A stretch of DNA of 64,000 bases, from positions 181,922,955 to 181,986,954 of the forward strand of contig CANTUZ010000001.1 in the NCBI GenBank assembly GCA_947846985.1, given 5' to 3'. The position numbers and the translations under genes were made by a program. Origin of the DNA: Fratercula arctica. Its lineage: Eukaryota > Chordata > Aves > Charadriiformes > Alcidae. This document shows, piece after piece, positions 1-13,336 of this stretch. Each line of letters starts with the position of its first letter. Within the stretch, counting starts at the first letter, position 1. The notes beneath the pieces were generated by a model. That model searched no databases and was not told the origin of the DNA. It saw nothing but the letters and a program-made list of their open reading frames with translations.

Positions 1-1689
1 AATTCTTACTTTAGTCCTAGTTTTCACAGTTCAGACTCATCTGTATTTCCTATCGCTCTGGGACTTGAATGAGACTGAGAAAGTAGTTGCTGAAATCCTA
101 ATTATCTTTGTTTTTCTTCTGAATGACTATTATAGCAAACCAAGGATCCAGCTGTTGGATTGTTCGTTTTTTTTTTTTTTAACAGAAGTAGCTTCCAAAA
201 TCTGTAGCCCAGAAGGCCGGTTTGCCCACAGGTCTAAATTCTTGAATCACCTTACACCAAAATTTCAAATGCTCCATCAATTCCCAGCAAAGCTATACAT
301 ATTCAAACATTTATACAGCCCATTTAAGTGATCTCTTTATTTCTTATATAGCAACTTTTCGTCATTTGTGTAGCTTTCAAATGATTTTTGCATGCTTCAT
401 GTATTTGAATTGCTTCCTGTGGGTAATATACATTTGCACATAAAGCTTCTCAGCTGTTACATTTGGCTTTCTTGAGCTACTGGAGTTTAAGGTTCATATA
501 TGAAATATGTCCTTGTGTACAGCTGGTCAGTAAAAGCAAATCCTACAGAGAACTGAATTTGACCCAGTACACATAATAGTGAAGGCAAACTTGTGTTTGA
601 TTTAGTATCTGAAAGAGCTTCTGTGTTTTATTTCGTTCTTCAGTTGTGTTCCAGCAGTTTTGCATTAATCTAGTTTATAAGTATAAACCTGGATTTCTGA
701 ACAATCAATCAGTACAAGGTCAACTGCAGCTGTTGCCCGCATGGTGTGAATCAAAACTTAAGACACATGGACATTTGTAACAATACAGAGAAGCAGAGAT
801 GTCACTGTAACCAAAAGGCCTTTCATGTACAAAAATAAATATACAGAATGGTTTCAAGTGAATTAGGTAATAAATTTTTTCCCCAGGTTTAGTGAGAGCA
901 AGATCAGAGGAAAGTTTTAATGTGAATTTACAGTGTATTTACTGAGTGCTGTATGACTCTGCACTAGAAAATCCTGAGGCAGCACCGACTGGATAGTGCA
1001 GATATTGGTCAGCTCTTAAAAAACTTCCTCAGGAGGAAAAAGTGTCCTGGACTGAAAAATTCCTGGTTCTGAGCTTCAGACACATTGCACAAATGATTAA
1101 AGGCACCTGAAAACATGGTCAGATGATGATGGAGGAGCAGTTTAGGGATGCTGCTGTCACCTCCTCTCTGCTGTGGTACAGCTGACTCCTCTGTAGCTCT
1201 CCTTACAGTGGGTTAGGAGCAGGCACACGACAGCTACTGCATGGTGGCAGAAGGTCTTCAGCAGGTGGTTGGCCCATATCACTGTCACTGTTTGTGGCTG
1301 TCTAGCCATACCCTTAGTACCAGTTCAGGTCAAATGCACCTGGATTTGAAAGAAACCTCCTGTCAGGGAGACCTCACAGCAGTAGGGGAGCTGGAAAAGA
1401 GGTAAAGAGGTTGCCAACTGTTAGCTTGCTGTCTTGAGGGGAGATGACCTCCAGCCAAGGAGACACCAAACAGACATCAGGGAGTGGATCCAAGGTCCAG
1501 GGAGTCAGCAGAGATTTTTCCTTCATCTTAGGACCCAGGCCCTGAAATATTTATGCGCGTGCTAAATGAAAGAATGCTATTAACCTCAGTTAGGCCCATG
1601 GTTTTGGTAGGTTTGGAGCACTTATGCATCATATCTGGCATAGTGCAGACATGCTCTTCCATCACTTTCTCCACAGGGATGAAGTTCAA
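1..1689. other. Non-coding flank, no gene seen
   Basis: No supportable coding exon or RNA gene was recognised here. A run of 14 T lies at 167-180. Open frames are short, overlap stop-rich sequence and show no protein-family similarity that I recognise. NELL2 is the gene I would expect next to TMEM117 from mammalian gene order, but no NELL2 exon was recognised in this stretch. Confidence 0.6.
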
Positions 1690-2290
1690 AGAGGCTACAA
1701 GTGTATCTATGGCCAGCAGGTTGAGGGAGGTGATTCTGCCCCTCTACTCTGCTCTGGTGAGATCCCACCTGGAGTACTGCGTCCAGCTTTGGAGACCCCA
1801 ACACAAGGAGGACAAGGACCTGTTGTAACGGGTCCAGAGGAGGGCCATGAAAATGACCAGAGGGCTGGAGCACCTCTCCTATGAAGACAGGCTGAGAGAG
1901 TTGGGGTTGTTCAGCCTGGAGGAGAAAAGGAAGGGAGACCTTATAGCAGCCTTCCAGTACCAAAAGGGGCCCTACAGGAGAGATGGGGAGGGATTCTTTA
2001 TCAGGGAGTGTAGCGATAGGATGAGGGGTAACAGTTTTAAACTGAAAGAGGGGAGATTTAGATTAGGTATCAGAAAGAAATTCTTCACTGTGAGGGTGGT
2101 GAGACACTGGAACAGGTTGCCCAGGGAAGTTGTGGATGCCCCATCCCTGGAAGTGTTCAAGGCCAGGCTGGATGAGGCTTTGAGCAGCCTGGTCTAGTGG
2201 GAGGTGTCCCCGCCCATGGCAGGGGGGTTGGAACTAGGTGATCTTTACGGTCCCTTCCAACCTGAACCATTCTGTGATTCTATGATTCTA
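1690..2290 (+). mobile_element. CR1 LINE fragment, 3' end of ORF2 plus 3' tail
   Basis: The translation reads through the C-terminal part of the CR1 reverse-transcriptase ORF. Landmarks are [16 protein letters not shown], then [18 protein letters not shown], then [10 protein letters not shown] and a short tail. The 3' untranslated end follows, with GGTCCCTTCCAACCTGAACC and a short ATTCTATG-like tail at about 2265-2290. One in-frame TAA at 1826-1828 splits the frame, so this copy is dead. The 5' limit is uncertain by tens of bases: similarity is clear from about 1710, and the sequence before it is not recognisably CR1. The element is a typical 5'-truncated copy. Confidence 0.93.
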
Positions 2291-5200
2291 TATATATAAA
2301 CCTGAAAATTATATCGACTGGAAATAAAGTTAGTCTATTTTGTTTGTCTGAGGCAAAAAGAAAAGCCGAATCTGTTTTAAAGCTGCTCTGGTTTCTGAGA
2401 GGAAGCTGGGGGTTGGTAACGTCAGGAAGGCCCTGGCTGTGTCCCTTGAAGTGTCTCAAAGCAAAGGATCCATTCGATACAAGGCAGCTTTTCAAACGGT
2501 GCACAATTAGGGGCAGCGATGCAAAAAATTACAGACACAAAGAACCAGAAAGACTTGTAGACATGTGACTGAAACACCGTGGCTGTGAAAAGAGGGGTCC
2601 GCTCTGTCTAATTGTGTGCCTTGGTGCCCCCAATTACAGATGCAACCTGTTGGCATATCTTCAATGGCTCAGCAAGAAGATTACTTTCGCAGTGGTTGCC
2701 TGATAAATGTCTGCTTGCTCATTAACATAGCTGATATTTCCTAACCCTGCTCAGATTTGCAGCCTGAGCTAATCCATGTCCTATTTAGTTCATAGGCTAA
2801 AGTTCAAATGGAACAAATTTTTGATCCTATTTGTACGATTGCGTATAATTTCCCTCCCTCCTTTATGGTCAGAATAATAGCTTCAAACCCAGAAAAAAAT
2901 CCAAAAACCCTGAAGCAGCGGAAAGCTCATTTATATTTATTCTGGGACAAAACTGCTTTTTAACTCTGAATGCAATTTCTTCTTCTTAATCACTTTCACC
3001 TTTAGTTCTGCGCAGTAGCAGTTCCTCAAATCTGTATTTCTTTCATACTTGGCCTCTACTATGGTTTAAATTAAAGCAACCAACACTTTTTCAAAGTATT
3101 TAATGAAAATGGATATAGAAGCTCACTGGATAATATGTTAGAACTGGCAATGTTTTTGATGTGGGACAATGGTGTAATATATCAAAGCCTGTCTTTAAAG
3201 AACATCCTTTATCATGCCCTGAATTTGTAAATTACATACATGAAAATATTTAGCCTGAAGAAATGAACAGAACTAGAGAAATTTTTGGTGAAATGTTTGC
3301 TTCAACACTAAATTTTCAGAGAGCAGAAATGAATTAGGCAAAAGCTTGATTTCAAGAGTTCCTTGGTTCAAGCTGGAATTACTCGCCTAAATAAACGCTG
3401 TACTCAGATGAGTTGTGTTACAGTGGCATGTCTCAGTGCTCTTCTGGCATGGAGGGCCCTGGAGTGAAAAACCCTTCTCTGCTTCATCCTTCACTTGTCC
3501 AGGAAGTCAGTGCCCACCCGTTCCCCCCTGCACTCTCTGGTCCCATCCCCACCTTTTCCCTATGCTTCTTTTTTAACCCTATTGAAAAAGCCATCTGTCC
3601 TCCTAGTTGAGCGCCATAGCCTCGAGCCTAGCCATGCTGTCTTTACCTCCGCCTCTTTTTTGCCCGGGACGCTTGCATTCCTGGATGTCCAGTTCCCGCA
3701 GGGCATGGGGTGGGTGAGAGGAAGGACCCACCATCAGTGTGCCCCCCAAGCCCTGCAGTTTGGGCTTTCAAATGTCCTTTAGCGAGTGCCTTTTAGGAGA
3801 GAGAAAGCTGAACGCTACAGACCAAGGGCCCAGTGATAGCAGGTTGTCAGCACTCACAACCCACACAGATTTAGAGCTAATCAAATAACAGAACGACAGC
3901 TGATCGTGAACTCGCCTGTTTCATTTATGGACTGCTAAATCTTTTTTTTGGAAATATTGTCTTGCAGGAAAATAATGAGCATTTAATGAATGTTTTTTAA
4001 TAAAAAAAATATTATCCATATGGGATATAATCTCAGTGTCATTTTTAACTTACTAAGTAGCTTTTATTCACTGGACCACACAGTCTTTTGTTAACATCCA
4101 TGAAAATTCAAAAATGTCATATTAGTCACTGGAGAGCTCCCATTTTATTTCCCATCTACACTAGAAGCAAGTATAGAATTACAAGGGAAACATTAATAAA
4201 AAATTACCACTAAGGGCTGCAAGGATTGCTGTAAAGTGCATTTCCTCGTATGCATCAAGAGCTAACAATATAAAAAATTCCATACAATTCATGCTTAATA
4301 TACTGTGGTTTGATTTTTCAAAAAGAACAACATATTTTACACTACATCTAAAATTGTGTCCATAAATAATAAACTGTTTGAAAGCATTAGATCAGTGCAG
4401 ATGAGCAGAAACAGTGGCATCATAGTGGCTTGTACTATGGTACAGTAGCATCCCTCTCATGTTTCGATGATAACAGATAGGTAAGGAACCTGGTCCTCCC
4501 TTTCTGATCACAAGTGGTTTACGTTGACATGGAAGAATTAAAGCCAGTGAACCCTGCAGGAGTCATGAATCCACACGGGCAGGACAAGTGACCAATAAGG
4601 GAACTGATTCTGACACATTTAAAGCAAAGGAACTTACTCCCTTCACTTCTCTGTGAAGGACTTCTCTCCTTTCTTTGAGGGACACAGAAAAACAAACCAA
4701 AGGCTCAGCTTGGGCATTTTTCCTCCTCCCTTTCCCTGCTCTTGCTTTTCTGTGTTCCTGGGATTTGTTTGCTGAGGTTCCTGACACTGTACGCACAATG
4801 ATTTCACTCTTTAGGCTTGCATTGCTTTCACATTCTCTGACCACTAAAACCAAACCTGACCAAAGAAAACACTGAGGAATACCCAGCACATCTGGAAAAG
4901 CCAATAGGGCTGTTAAAAGATGAACACATAGACTATGCATTGCATGAATGAAAGGCAATTTAGAAGAACCACCTCATGTCTTCATAAGCAGTAGTGGCTT
5001 GTTTTCCTTGTGGTGGCATGCTTTTGAGCCTCTTTCTTGTGTCCCAATTATATGCTTGTCAAAGATAAAGCCAGAAGGTCACAACCACTTTACTCTCCTC
5101 GCTATATAAATCACCCAACCAAAACTACCACTTCTTAGTGCATTTTAATTATTTATGACCCCAAACCTAGTTGAACAAATACACCTCGAGGCCTGAATCT

Positions 5201-7915
5201 GAACGCTAAAAGAGGCAAAAAACAGCATCACAAATCAATAAAAATGGGTAACACCAGGCTGGGTAATACAGGCTCCCTAAACAGCAAGAAATCTTCATCA
5301 TTTGCCTTCATTGGACCACAAGGCATGGAATGTATAAGGCATTTGGCTTTCTTTACATTGTATGAAGTGTCCATTTAAAACTGCACCATCCTGATATATT
5401 TTTGGATGTAGAGCTGAGACACATGCAAACACCTGCATACATCTGGAACAAACAGGCTGGGTTTAACATGTGTCAGACCAGATATACCAGACAGCTCAGC
5501 ATCTTGCTCCTGCTGAAGCCTTGGTGGGAGCCGAAGCAAACACCTCATCCGTTACGTCTGACCTGATCTATGTTCTTGGAAAATGTCTTTGCAGAGCTCT
5601 CAAAAGCAGGGAATGGAGTCAGTCCTCCCTGTTAGAGGTTTGCTGAATCCGGCAGCCTAAGAGGAGGGAGCCTGCCACAGCTCCCTGCCCCTGGACCATA
5701 CCTCCGGCTGCTCTACTTCCAGACACATCCCCCTTGGCCCCCAGACCACATGGCCCACTTGCCAGCTGGTCCAGCTTGGTGCTGGCCAAGGCCATGCATT
5801 GGCACTGCACCCTCATCATGCCCCATTTTGGTACCACAAGCATGTGGGACTCCCAACTCTGGTCCACCCCTGGCACTCAGTCTCACCCATACACACATGC
5901 ACACAGCCCAGAGAGCCCCCTACCTGGGAAAATCACTGGAAATGGAGTTTGGTGAGAAGCTGGGACAAACCGCACTGGTCAGATGCAGGCATGGCCAGAC
6001 AGACATCTGCACCAGCACCTGTTTGCTCAGGACTGGCCCCTTTTTTCCCTTCTCCCTCTGTTTTCCCACACTTGTTCCTCGTCAAACCACTGTGATGCCT
6101 CCCTTCCCTTACCTCCCCTAAACATCCCGCAGTAAGTCCTGTGCAGTCCCCAAATGCTCTTCCCTGCACCCCACGGGGAGCCCTATACCCCAGGCAGTGC
6201 CCCTGGTCTGTGGGGTGACCCAGAGACCCTCCTCACTGACTCCTGGTGCTGGGTGTCCCCTGGCCTGTGGAGCTGGGAAAGCCCTGGGATGTGCAGGGGG
6301 TCCTCTCCCTGACTGGGACATTGGAGTTCCCCCTGCCAGGGGGGTGTCAGGGCTGTGGGGATGAGCCTTTCATGGGCTGGTGGCTCTGGTGAGGCCCCAG
6401 GAGGAGCAGGACAGGGGTTCCGCAATCAGTGGTGCTCTCTGGGGATGTGTGCGCAGCTTTTGTCATGGAACCCAACGCTCCCTACCATCCCCTATCCAGG
6501 AGCATGGTGGATGACTGCTGGCTCAGAGGGACTTTCATTTGTATCTCACAGAGTTATTGTGGCTACATCCCATGGGGGATTCTGGAGCAAAGAGCTCTCT
6601 TTGGAAATCAGTTTTATGAACTCTGTATTGACAAGGAATGGCACAGAAAATTAGCAAGAGAAGTCATTCTTATGTACCTCTCATTGATGTAACGAATAAT
6701 TAAAGCAGACGGAAAGGCTTCAGTCGAATGAAGAGGGTGTCAGGTCCTCTGAAGCTTTCCAGAACAGAACAGGTTGTAGATAAACAGTTATCCTCTCCTG
6801 AATAGCAAAACAAGGTGGAAGGCCTATTCATCAATGCAACAAGTTGTTTTGGAGACAGTATTTCAGGTAAAAAAAAAAAGGAACAGCTCTGTCCCTCTTT
6901 TTCCTGGGAAAGTCCTCACTCCTCCTTGGCTTTGGCAGGAGGATCTACCTCTAAAAAAGACAATCCAACTGTGCAATCCAGCTAAGAAGAGGCACCTAAG
7001 CCCTTGTGCCTGCCTATGAACCACTATGGAGATGGAAGGATATTCCCAGGGTGGTACGAGCATGGGGAGTCCTCATGTGCCTTCACAGGGCATGGACCAA
7101 ATCTGGACCTGCAGGGTCCAGCATGAAAAGACACGGGGTTTGAAGGGACAGCAGACTCCACAGGGGAAGGAAGCTCTTCATGTGATGTGCCCAGGAGCAA
7201 CCTGCAGACCCTGGTTAGGCAGCGCAGAGCTCAGGATGGGGTACACAGCCCTCACCGAAAACTCCTGGGACACAGAAAAGAGGGTTGCACACAGTCCACA
7301 GGCTCAGCTTACTGCTTGTCAGGGGTTGGACTCTTTCTTTTAAGTTTTTCTCATGCTTGTTTCTTGGACTTTCATTATGAGCATTGTTTAATTACTTGGC
7401 GTGGGTTTTGCTCCTCTCATAATTATTATGGAGTCAGGTTCACTCTGAGTTTCTCTTCGCTTTTGGGGGCAATATTGAGGAACGTTCCCACTTCTGACCT
7501 GGCTTGCTTTGAAACAAACCCCATAAAGCCCCTCGTCAGGAGCAGCCCCAGGTTCTCCTCTGTGCTCCTAACAAAGCTGCTCCCAGCCTGCAACTCATGA
7601 GATGGACAAGGTCTGTGGGCCTGGGGCATGCGGTTCCTCCTGGGCTTGTGCCTTTCGCTGTGGCCATCCCGCCAGTGTGTTCTGTCCATCTCACTGGTAA
7701 CACTTTCTGAATTTGAAATAGGCCTATTTATCCACTTGCTTATTTAAATGCAGACAGGCTGAGTGGCTATTTAAAGTAAAGGCAGTCAGCAGAACAGATG
7801 CTTAGGACATGAGTGCTGGTCTATCATTAAAAGACCTCCTATGGGATACTGCAGCCCTCTGGGATTTTTTTTTGGCTTATCAAAAAAGTTTTGAACTACT
7901 GTGTCTCTCTAACAG
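2291..7915. other. Intergenic DNA, no gene seen
   Basis: No exon could be supported. The stretch is AT-rich around 2.8-5.4 kb. It becomes clearly richer in G and C between about 5640 and 6450, where open frames of up to 123 codons overlap on both strands. That pattern is expected from base composition rather than from coding. No CR1 tail or LTR pair was recognised. Confidence 0.55.
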
Positions 7916-8029
7916 GAACAAAATTATACAAACTTGCTACGGATGCCAACTGTGGTAGCCAGCAGCATGTCTTTCTCATTCCCAGTTATGTTTCTGGATT
8001 CTCAGACTTCTCTATTGCGGCTCTTATAG
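7916..8029 (+). other. Exon-like segment, gene unknown
   Basis: The segment is bounded by a good acceptor (pyrimidine-rich tract ending CTAACAG) and a near-consensus donor (GTAAGT). Its 114 bases are open in the frame that enters with one base already used and leaves one base over, a symmetric phase 1-1 exon of 38 codons. The translation begins TKLYKLATDANCG and I do not recognise it. A frame of this length is open by chance fairly often, so the evidence is mainly the splice signals. It could be an exon of an unannotated gene or a non-coding transcript, or it could be chance. Confidence 0.25.
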
Positions 8030-9099
8030 GTAAGTGGCTTTGAGCAGAAAGAATGAAATATCTTACGTTGTTGTATATTGAGATCTTAACTTATTGCAAG
8101 TACCTATAGGTACTCTTGACTTTACCTCATAATTTCTTAATTAAAATATATGAAATTTTCCTCTATGATTTCCTCTTGTATATTGCTTTCTAGATAAGAC
8201 ATCATTCTGCATGCTTAGATTGATAATTTTAAGGATACAGAATGGATTTGGAGGCAGATATTTCCTTGAAATGACCAGCAACCATGTTTCTAATGCAATG
8301 GGATGGTTCAGAAAAATCACAGACTTACGGCTTATCTTTAACAAAGCAGCTACTTCCTTTTAGTGAACAAATAATCTGTAACATGGAAAGCTGCAGCACA
8401 TAAACCAGCTCCTAGCTACATCAGTTCTCACCAGAAGCAAATCTAACAGTGCGTGTTCCGTATTTCTTTGGTTAATAATGTGAATTAAGTTGCATTTAGT
8501 AAACAGAAAGATGTGGGTTGCAAAAGTTTTCCCACGTCTCACTTAGAGTCTAATAAACTGTGTGTTGTTTGCTAGCTTTGTGGCTCCTCTTAAGTTTCTG
8601 ATCGTATGGTATAAGAAAAATCGATATCTCATTTCTCACGTCAGCCAGATGGATAGGCCAGGCAAGGGCTTCAGCCAAGGCTTTGTGCCATTCTGACAGG
8701 GAAAAAAACATGTTTTCCCTATTTCAAGCTCTACTGTTTACAAGCAGCTATTGACAGCTTTGCAGTACTTTCTCCAGGTGAGATCTATCATGGTACAGCT
8801 TTAAAGTCCTGCTGGCTCTGCTGTATTTCTTACCCCCCCCTCACTTGCCAAGTACAGTTATAAATTTTTAAAGCGGTTTTTACTTTTGCACGTGCTCAGT
8901 AAATGTTGAGATTAGCCAAGGAATAAAGGAAGTGTTCTGAATTTATCGTCAGTCTGACTTATGCTGATCCTCACCAAAAAAAAAAAAGATGTCATGAGAT
9001 TTTGGCTTACAGAAACCTGGCAACTAACACTTCCGTGCCCTCTGATGAAATTCATTTCCCTGGTTGGCTGTGTGGCACACCTCTTTATATCTGTTGCAG

Positions 9100-9183
9100 A
9101 ACAAGTTGGTGGAGAACCAACTGGCAGTAGAAAGAGTGGGCTTTTCTGCTCTCTGGATGCCAGGGAACACATTAAAATAACAG
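9100..9183 (+). other. Exon-like segment, gene unknown
   Basis: An 84-base open segment lies between a TTGCAG acceptor and a GTGATT donor. It is also phase 1-1 (28 codons), so it could join directly to the 7916-8029 segment without breaking the frame. The translation includes QVGGEPTGSRKSGLF and matches no family I know. The donor is weak and the pyrimidine tract mediocre. Confidence 0.15.
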
Positions 9184-12100
9184 GTGATTTTTAATACCAG
9201 GATTAGGGACAATATCAATATTGGTATAAAATAAAATCTTTTAAGTTAGGAGAGAGATGAAAAAAGTTATATTTTGCAATGCACTCACTATTAAAATTAA
9301 TAACATTATTAGTGAAAGCATTAATTTTCTACTTCTATGCACAATATATCATAATCGCATCCAAAAAAGAGTATTAAAAGATAATTGGACCTTGTGATTG
9401 CCAAGTGAGTCACTTATTGTATGGGAATGCCAAGTAAGAATTATCCATTTAGCTCTGGTTGGCCGTCCCACTCATGGTGCTTATTACACATTATTTCTTC
9501 CATAGAGAGACACTGCTTGGCAAAGAGAAACTGCATTCATTTGCCTGATTCATGCTCTCTTGTAAAACCTCTGTATTAACAGGGCCTGAGCCTATGAAGA
9601 GTCCTCCATGACAGTTTCTTCATAGCTATGTCACTGCCTGTGAGATGGTTGTGAAGCCAGCTTCAAGAAAGCTAGCATCTCATGCATCTTAAGCACTATC
9701 AGTATGGCCTAATTCCCCTGTAAAACCATAAATTTAAAATTCAAATGCAGGTACTCCATTTTCCACATGTCACCATCAGGAGAGCTACAGAGGCAGCTCA
9801 ACTCACAAAGGGAATTTGTGTGCAAATGCAGGCCCTTCATACACTGGTGGAAAGCAGCAGAATACAAACGAGATCTGTGCAACAATTTCATATTAAAGCC
9901 TCTTAAAGTGCAAACCAGTCCAAGTTCTATGATGAACCCAAAAGCTCAGCCTGGGTCTTCCCTCTGCTTTGCCACATCCAGTTCCTTCCGACCTTGAGGT
10001 GTCTGGGGAAACCAGTCCTTGTGCAGACCCAGAGTGACAACCGCCACCCCTGGGCTGAGTTTGGTTACTCTGGGGCCTCGTTGACACAACCCTACAGTGA
10101 TGTGTTTTATCACAGTGCAACAGTGTAAGCTCAAGGGCTTGGCCCTTCATTTTCCCTTGAGTTTTGAGGTTCAAAATTTTAAACTGAAACCAAGAGGCTC
10201 AAACCAAAGGTGATGTTCGTGTGAGCCTCAGAGAACTGAAGTGAAGAACAAACAATGACACAGCCCTCCCTGACGCCTGGACAAAACTATGGAACATAGT
10301 GGGACTGCATAAGGCTTCTTAAATGACTGAGAAGAAGCTATGGAAGCTGACTTTCCGTTTGCAAATTTAAATATAGCCATGTATGGATCCACTTTCCTTT
10401 GATTGGTAACTTCTGAAGTGTAGTTGATTCAGACAAAAGGTTCTGTTTTGGCTGATAACAATTGAAAAATTCAAAATCAATGACACCACACATCAGCATA
10501 GGCAAAACCAGAATATAATTTTCTCTACTGTACCTTTTGGAGCTTACTTTTCTTAAAAGTATACTGGACTGTTCTTCTGGAAATAGAATTTAAAGATCAT
10601 TTTGTCAGAGACATTACAAAGTGCAAAGAAACATTTTACACAACTCATTTTTAGCTGGTCTAACTTCAAGACAGAAATTGGAGTTAAGGAAGGAGCACAA
10701 ACCATGACATAAAAGTAATGCTTCCTCCTTTTCTGGCCAATTGCATGCTCAGATTGCACTCAAAATCCTCAGGGGATGTACAGATTGAGATGAAATATTG
10801 GTTTGGTGTAATGGCAGCGTGGAGATCATCGCTATAAGCTATTTTTGTAAAACATAAATCAGTGCCTGAGCACAAAACCATGGGAATCTAGCATTCAGTT
10901 CATATATTATCACTAATTATAATTTTTTACTTGATGATGTATCATCACTCATGTAAGCTGCTTATCATATAAGCTATTTTTTTCCACCCATAACCATAGA
11001 ACTTGTGCACAAGGCTGAAAACTGCCAAACGTAAATAAGAAAAAAGATATTTTTGTTATGGGTAATTCTGTGCCCAGTTGAGAAACTGTTCCTTCTCACT
11101 ACACCCAGGGCATTGCACAGTTCCTTTCCCAAAGACTTTATGTTTTAACAAGGCAAGACAAGCAGAGGCTGAGAGAACGAGATGCCGCAGCCGAGAATTG
11201 AGACTGAGTGACAGTTTGCAGCCAGCATGTTAATTCAACGCTTTCTCTCCTTAAAAAAGAAACTCCTGAAAACACTGTAAGCAAGGATGGGGTACAGAGA
11301 CTGTGAGGGAGAATCCTGACAGCTTTGGAAAAGTGACTTATTAGCACAAAGGACAAAAGTCTTAAAGTTCAACGTGCTGCTGTGACTTCTTTCCTAAACT
11401 GTTGGCCATCTTGATCAGTAAATTTTCAGCATTTCTCAGCATGTGCCCTCATCCTCAACCTGCAGCTGAGAACATTGTCTCTGGAATTGTGTTCTGCAGA
11501 GCAGTTGCCAGTGCTTTCACTCTGGGGTCACAACTCATCAGTGGTTCACAGATGTCTGCCGGCATCAGCTGCAGATGTGATTCTTGTTGCAGCCCTTGCT
11601 GTAGCTGTCTTCATCCCTGCTCCCCTGGTTGAAGAGATCTCTTGGATATCCCATGCTACATCATTTTCCTTCCTTTCCGGCATCTATGCAGATCAGAGCA
11701 GGCACACCCATTCGGTCCAAGTGCCCAACAGCATTTGAGGTCTACCTCAGATCAGCCTTACAGTGTTTTGGGATGTTATTTGGAAGGAATATGTCTTTCC
11801 CCTTAATGTTATGATCAAGTTGCAGCAGCTCCAGCTAGCTGCAATTGCTCTGATATGACAAAGAGGAATTTAGGAGATGAAGTGGCTGTACTTCATCTCA
11901 GTCCCTTGCCTTTAGCCATGTTCACCAAAGCCTCCTACATTACAATAAAATCTTGCCAATCATCCTGCACTGGTGAACGACAGCCTGCTGGCTTCAGCCA
12001 GACCTGCAGAACCTCGCTGCCCAGAGAGGTGGTGTGGTGGCTGCTCGCCTGCCCTGAAGTCCTCAGATCTCACTGGCACTTGCTTTAGTCTTCTGGCCAC

Positions 12101-12699
12101 TGCTTATGTGGGCAATATCAACCACATCTACTACTCACTGCTAGTAGTTTGCTGTGGGGGGGTGTTTGCACAGCTCCTTCTTGGTAGCATGCTCAGATAA
12201 CAATGGCTAAACTTGTAGTGAAGTGAGTGTGAACGCAATACACAAAACTGCCCGTGCTGGGAGGGAGGTTCTCCAAAACTGGTAATACCATGAGGAAAGG
12301 AGGAATGGTGAAGTTTACTTGAGACAACCATCAGCTGGATTAAACAGTAGGTAGAAGATTATGAGCAGACCTATGAGAGAAGAAAGTCAGCCTGGAGAGA
12401 AATCTCAAGGTAGTGTGAGAAGTTGTGACCAGGGAGAAGACCCAGGAGTGGGACGGGGGAAGCTGTGGCCACCGAAGCCAGGGCTGGAACTGCCAGAAGC
12501 AGCTTGCCCCTGCCAGATGGTGTGAGCAGCCTGCGTGCAGCCAGCATGCGGATGCTGATGAGGTGCAGGACCATGGGGTGAGGGGGGGCTTGTGGGGTGT
12601 GTTCTCACTGGTGGGTGGGTTGGTGGGTAGGGTGCCCACATCTCCCCAAGGAGAGGTGCATGAGCTGGGGAACCAGCAACCCAGAGGAGGGAGGGGTGT
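9184..12699. other. Intergenic DNA upstream of the ARRDC5-like gene
   Basis: No exon could be supported. Short overlapping frames in both strands near 11.4-12.2 kb and 12.3-12.75 kb have no recognisable similarity. A transcription start for the gene at 13084 should lie in or just after this stretch, but I see no convincing TATA box or CpG island near it. Confidence 0.5.
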
Positions 12700-12962
12700 A
12701 CCTAACCATGCATGTGTGTGTGTGTGTGCATGCTTAGAAGTTTTGGGGATCACTCATGGAAAGTGTGCTTAAAAATTTCTGGGTGTTTATCAACATTTGC
12801 TAAGTGTCTTGCATTGTGATTTATCTACGGTGTTGCCAATACCGATCCTAAATATGTAATTGAATGCTTGTCAGTTAGTTAGGTGCTGCTAATAATCGGA
12901 TAAATGGCTCTGATCCCCCTCTGGCATAGCTTGGAGAACTGAGCTCTGTCCCTGTGGAGAAC
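12700..12962 (+). repeat. Dispersed repeat copy A (possible LTR-like)
   Basis: This segment is a diverged direct copy of 19780-20027. Both start with a TG-rich microsatellite (here about eight TG units at 12713-12728). They then share TTTTGGGG, ACATTTGCTAAGTGTCT, TTTATCT, GTCAGTTAG/GGTGCTG and a TAAATnGCTCTGATCC block in the same order and orientation. Copy B has a canonical AATAAA where this copy has GATAAA. The family is not one I can name. An old solo LTR is one reading, because of the AATAAA-like site near the end; a diverged local duplication is the other. The outer limits are uncertain. Confidence 0.65.
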
Positions 12963-13083
12963 CCTGCACCTGTCCCCCATGCCATGACCTCACAAAGCCC
13001 GCTGTCATGGGATGGGGTTGGAGCAGATGACCTCGCAATCCAACCTCCAGACCCCAGCAGCAGCCAGCACCCTCTCTTCCCTT

Positions 13084-13336
13084 ATGTCAACAGTGAGGGC
13101 AATTAACCTGGTGCTTCCTGAGACTGAGGTGTATTTGGCCAGCTCCAGCATCGACGGCCAACTGGTTCTGAACCTCAGGAGTACTCTGGTGGACCCTGTG
13201 GTGAAGGTGGAGCTTGTGGGAAGAGGCTACCTGAGGTGGCTTGAGGAGGAAAATCCTGAATGGGACTATGAGAAGAGCACGGCTTGCACTAACCAGGTTG
13301 TCTACGTCTCCAAAACACAGAATTTCCACATAAAAG
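13084..13336 (+). CDS. ARRDC5: ARRDC5-like alpha-arrestin, coding exon 1
   Basis: This exon encodes residues 1-84 and the first base of codon 85: the start of the arrestin N-terminal beta-sandwich of arrestin-domain-containing protein 5. Family features visible are INLVLPE near residue 6, a YLASSSIDGQ strand, and STLVDPVVKVELVGRGYLRW, all close to mammalian ARRDC5. Alpha-arrestins are cytosolic adaptors in membrane-protein trafficking; that this one does so is family inference. The exon ends AAAAG|GTAAAA in phase 1. I chose the ATG at 13084 because MSTVRAINLVLPE aligns with the start of mammalian ARRDC5. In-frame ATGs at 13012 (a better Kozak context, G at -3 and G at +4) and 13027 would add up to 24 residues that look non-conserved. 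Confidence 0.88.

Noticed and set aside
1622..1963. 113-codon frame on the minus strand
   Set aside because: It is the antisense shadow of the CR1 ORF2 remnant.
11990..12060. CR1-like SLPREVV peptide near 12010
   Set aside because: Only about seven residues match the CR1 ORF2 C-terminus, and the flanks do not continue the CR1 pattern, so it may be coincidence.
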